Source: Alphaproteobacteria bacterium
Lineage (GTDB): Bacteria > Pseudomonadota > Alphaproteobacteria > Sphingomonadales > Sphingomonadaceae
Assembly (NCBI GenBank): GCA_028293055.1
Contig: JAQGLD010000133.1
Coordinates: forward strand, 1-6,022
Reading direction: 5' to 3'
Length of the DNA: 6,022 nt
The notes under the pieces are model-generated. The model was not told where the DNA came from and searched no databases. It was given only the letters and a program-made list of their open reading frames with translations. The position numbers were made by a program, and so were the translations under genes. Of the stretch, positions 5,847-6,022 are shown one piece after another. Position 1 is the stretch's first letter. Every line of letters starts with the position of its first letter.

Positions 5847-6022
5847 AGCTGGTGCGTTTCGAGGGCGACCGGGTCGGCATATTGGTCGGCGACACGATCC
5901 ACGATGCCAGCGAGCGCATTGGGCGCACGGGCGGCGGCTTTCCGCCGGTGCGGATGGTCAGCCTGATCGCACATTATGCGGAGCGGCCTGGAGCGCTCGC
6001 CGCCGATCTCGAGGCAATGCCG
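5843..6022 (+). CDS. Fumarylacetoacetate hydrolase family protein, N-terminal fragment cut by the window edge
   Basis: Sixty codons are present and the frame stays open to the right edge, so the gene is partial only because the window ends. The N-terminus MKLVRFEGDRVGILVGD followed by IHDAS matches the small N-terminal domain of bacterial FAH-family proteins (fumarylpyruvate hydrolase, 2-keto-4-pentenoate hydratase and relatives), usually about 280-330 residues when this domain is present. The metal-binding ExE motif and catalytic core lie beyond the window and cannot be checked. Directly after a gentisate dioxygenase, the expected job is hydrolysis of fumarylpyruvate or maleylpyruvate to pyruvate plus fumarate or maleate. 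The ATG overlaps the dioxygenase stop by 4 bp and has a strong ribosome binding site, so it belongs to the same transcript. Confidence 0.8.
   Translation, partial: MKLVRFEGDRVGILVGDTIHDASERIGRTGGGFPPVRMVSLIAHYAERPGALAADLEAMP

Overview
The window is gene-dense, GC-rich bacterial DNA. It carries a catabolic operon that most likely degrades an aromatic acid through gentisate (2,5-dihydroxybenzoate) or a close analogue. GC-rich codon choice, tightly overlapping genes and the mix of families (family III CoA-transferase, MhpA/TfdB-type flavin hydroxylase, gentisate-type cupin dioxygenase, FAH hydrolase) suggest an alphaproteobacterium, plausibly a sphingomonad. That assignment is an impression from protein style and was not tested.

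Layout: a complete minus-strand gene at the left edge (9-896) encodes an alpha/beta-hydrolase with a TTG start and a strong ribosome binding site. A 148-bp divergent intergenic region (897-1044) follows and contains two small inverted repeats. The rest is a plus-strand run of five genes: CoA-transferase (1045-2241), FAD-dependent aromatic hydroxylase (2234-3889), crotonase-superfamily protein (3882-4751), gentisate 1,2-dioxygenase-like bicupin (4758-5846), and the first 60 codons of a fumarylacetoacetate-hydrolase-family protein (5843 to the right edge). Junctions are 8-bp overlap, 8-bp overlap, 6-bp gap and 4-bp overlap, so this is almost certainly one translationally coupled transcript.

Working model (inference): the CoA-transferase activates an aromatic acid as its CoA thioester, the flavoprotein hydroxylates the ring, and the crotonase-fold protein releases or remodels the thioester. 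The bicupin then opens the ring, and the FAH-family enzyme hydrolyses the ring-cleavage product to pyruvate plus a C4 dicarboxylate. The logic resembles the known salicylyl-CoA/gentisyl-CoA route of actinobacteria (CoA ligase, 5-hydroxylase, thioesterase, gentisate dioxygenase), but here a CoA-transferase takes the ligase's place and a crotonase-fold protein sits where the thioesterase would be. Three enzymes have unexpected residues at functionally important positions: the crotonase lacks one of two catalytic glutamates, the CoA-transferase has Glu-Asp where the nucleophilic Asp is expected, and the dioxygenase has Ser at a position linked to salicylate versus gentisate specificity. No regulator, transporter, CoA ligase or maleylpyruvate isomerase is visible. 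No RNA genes, mobile elements, CRISPR arrays or terminators were found.
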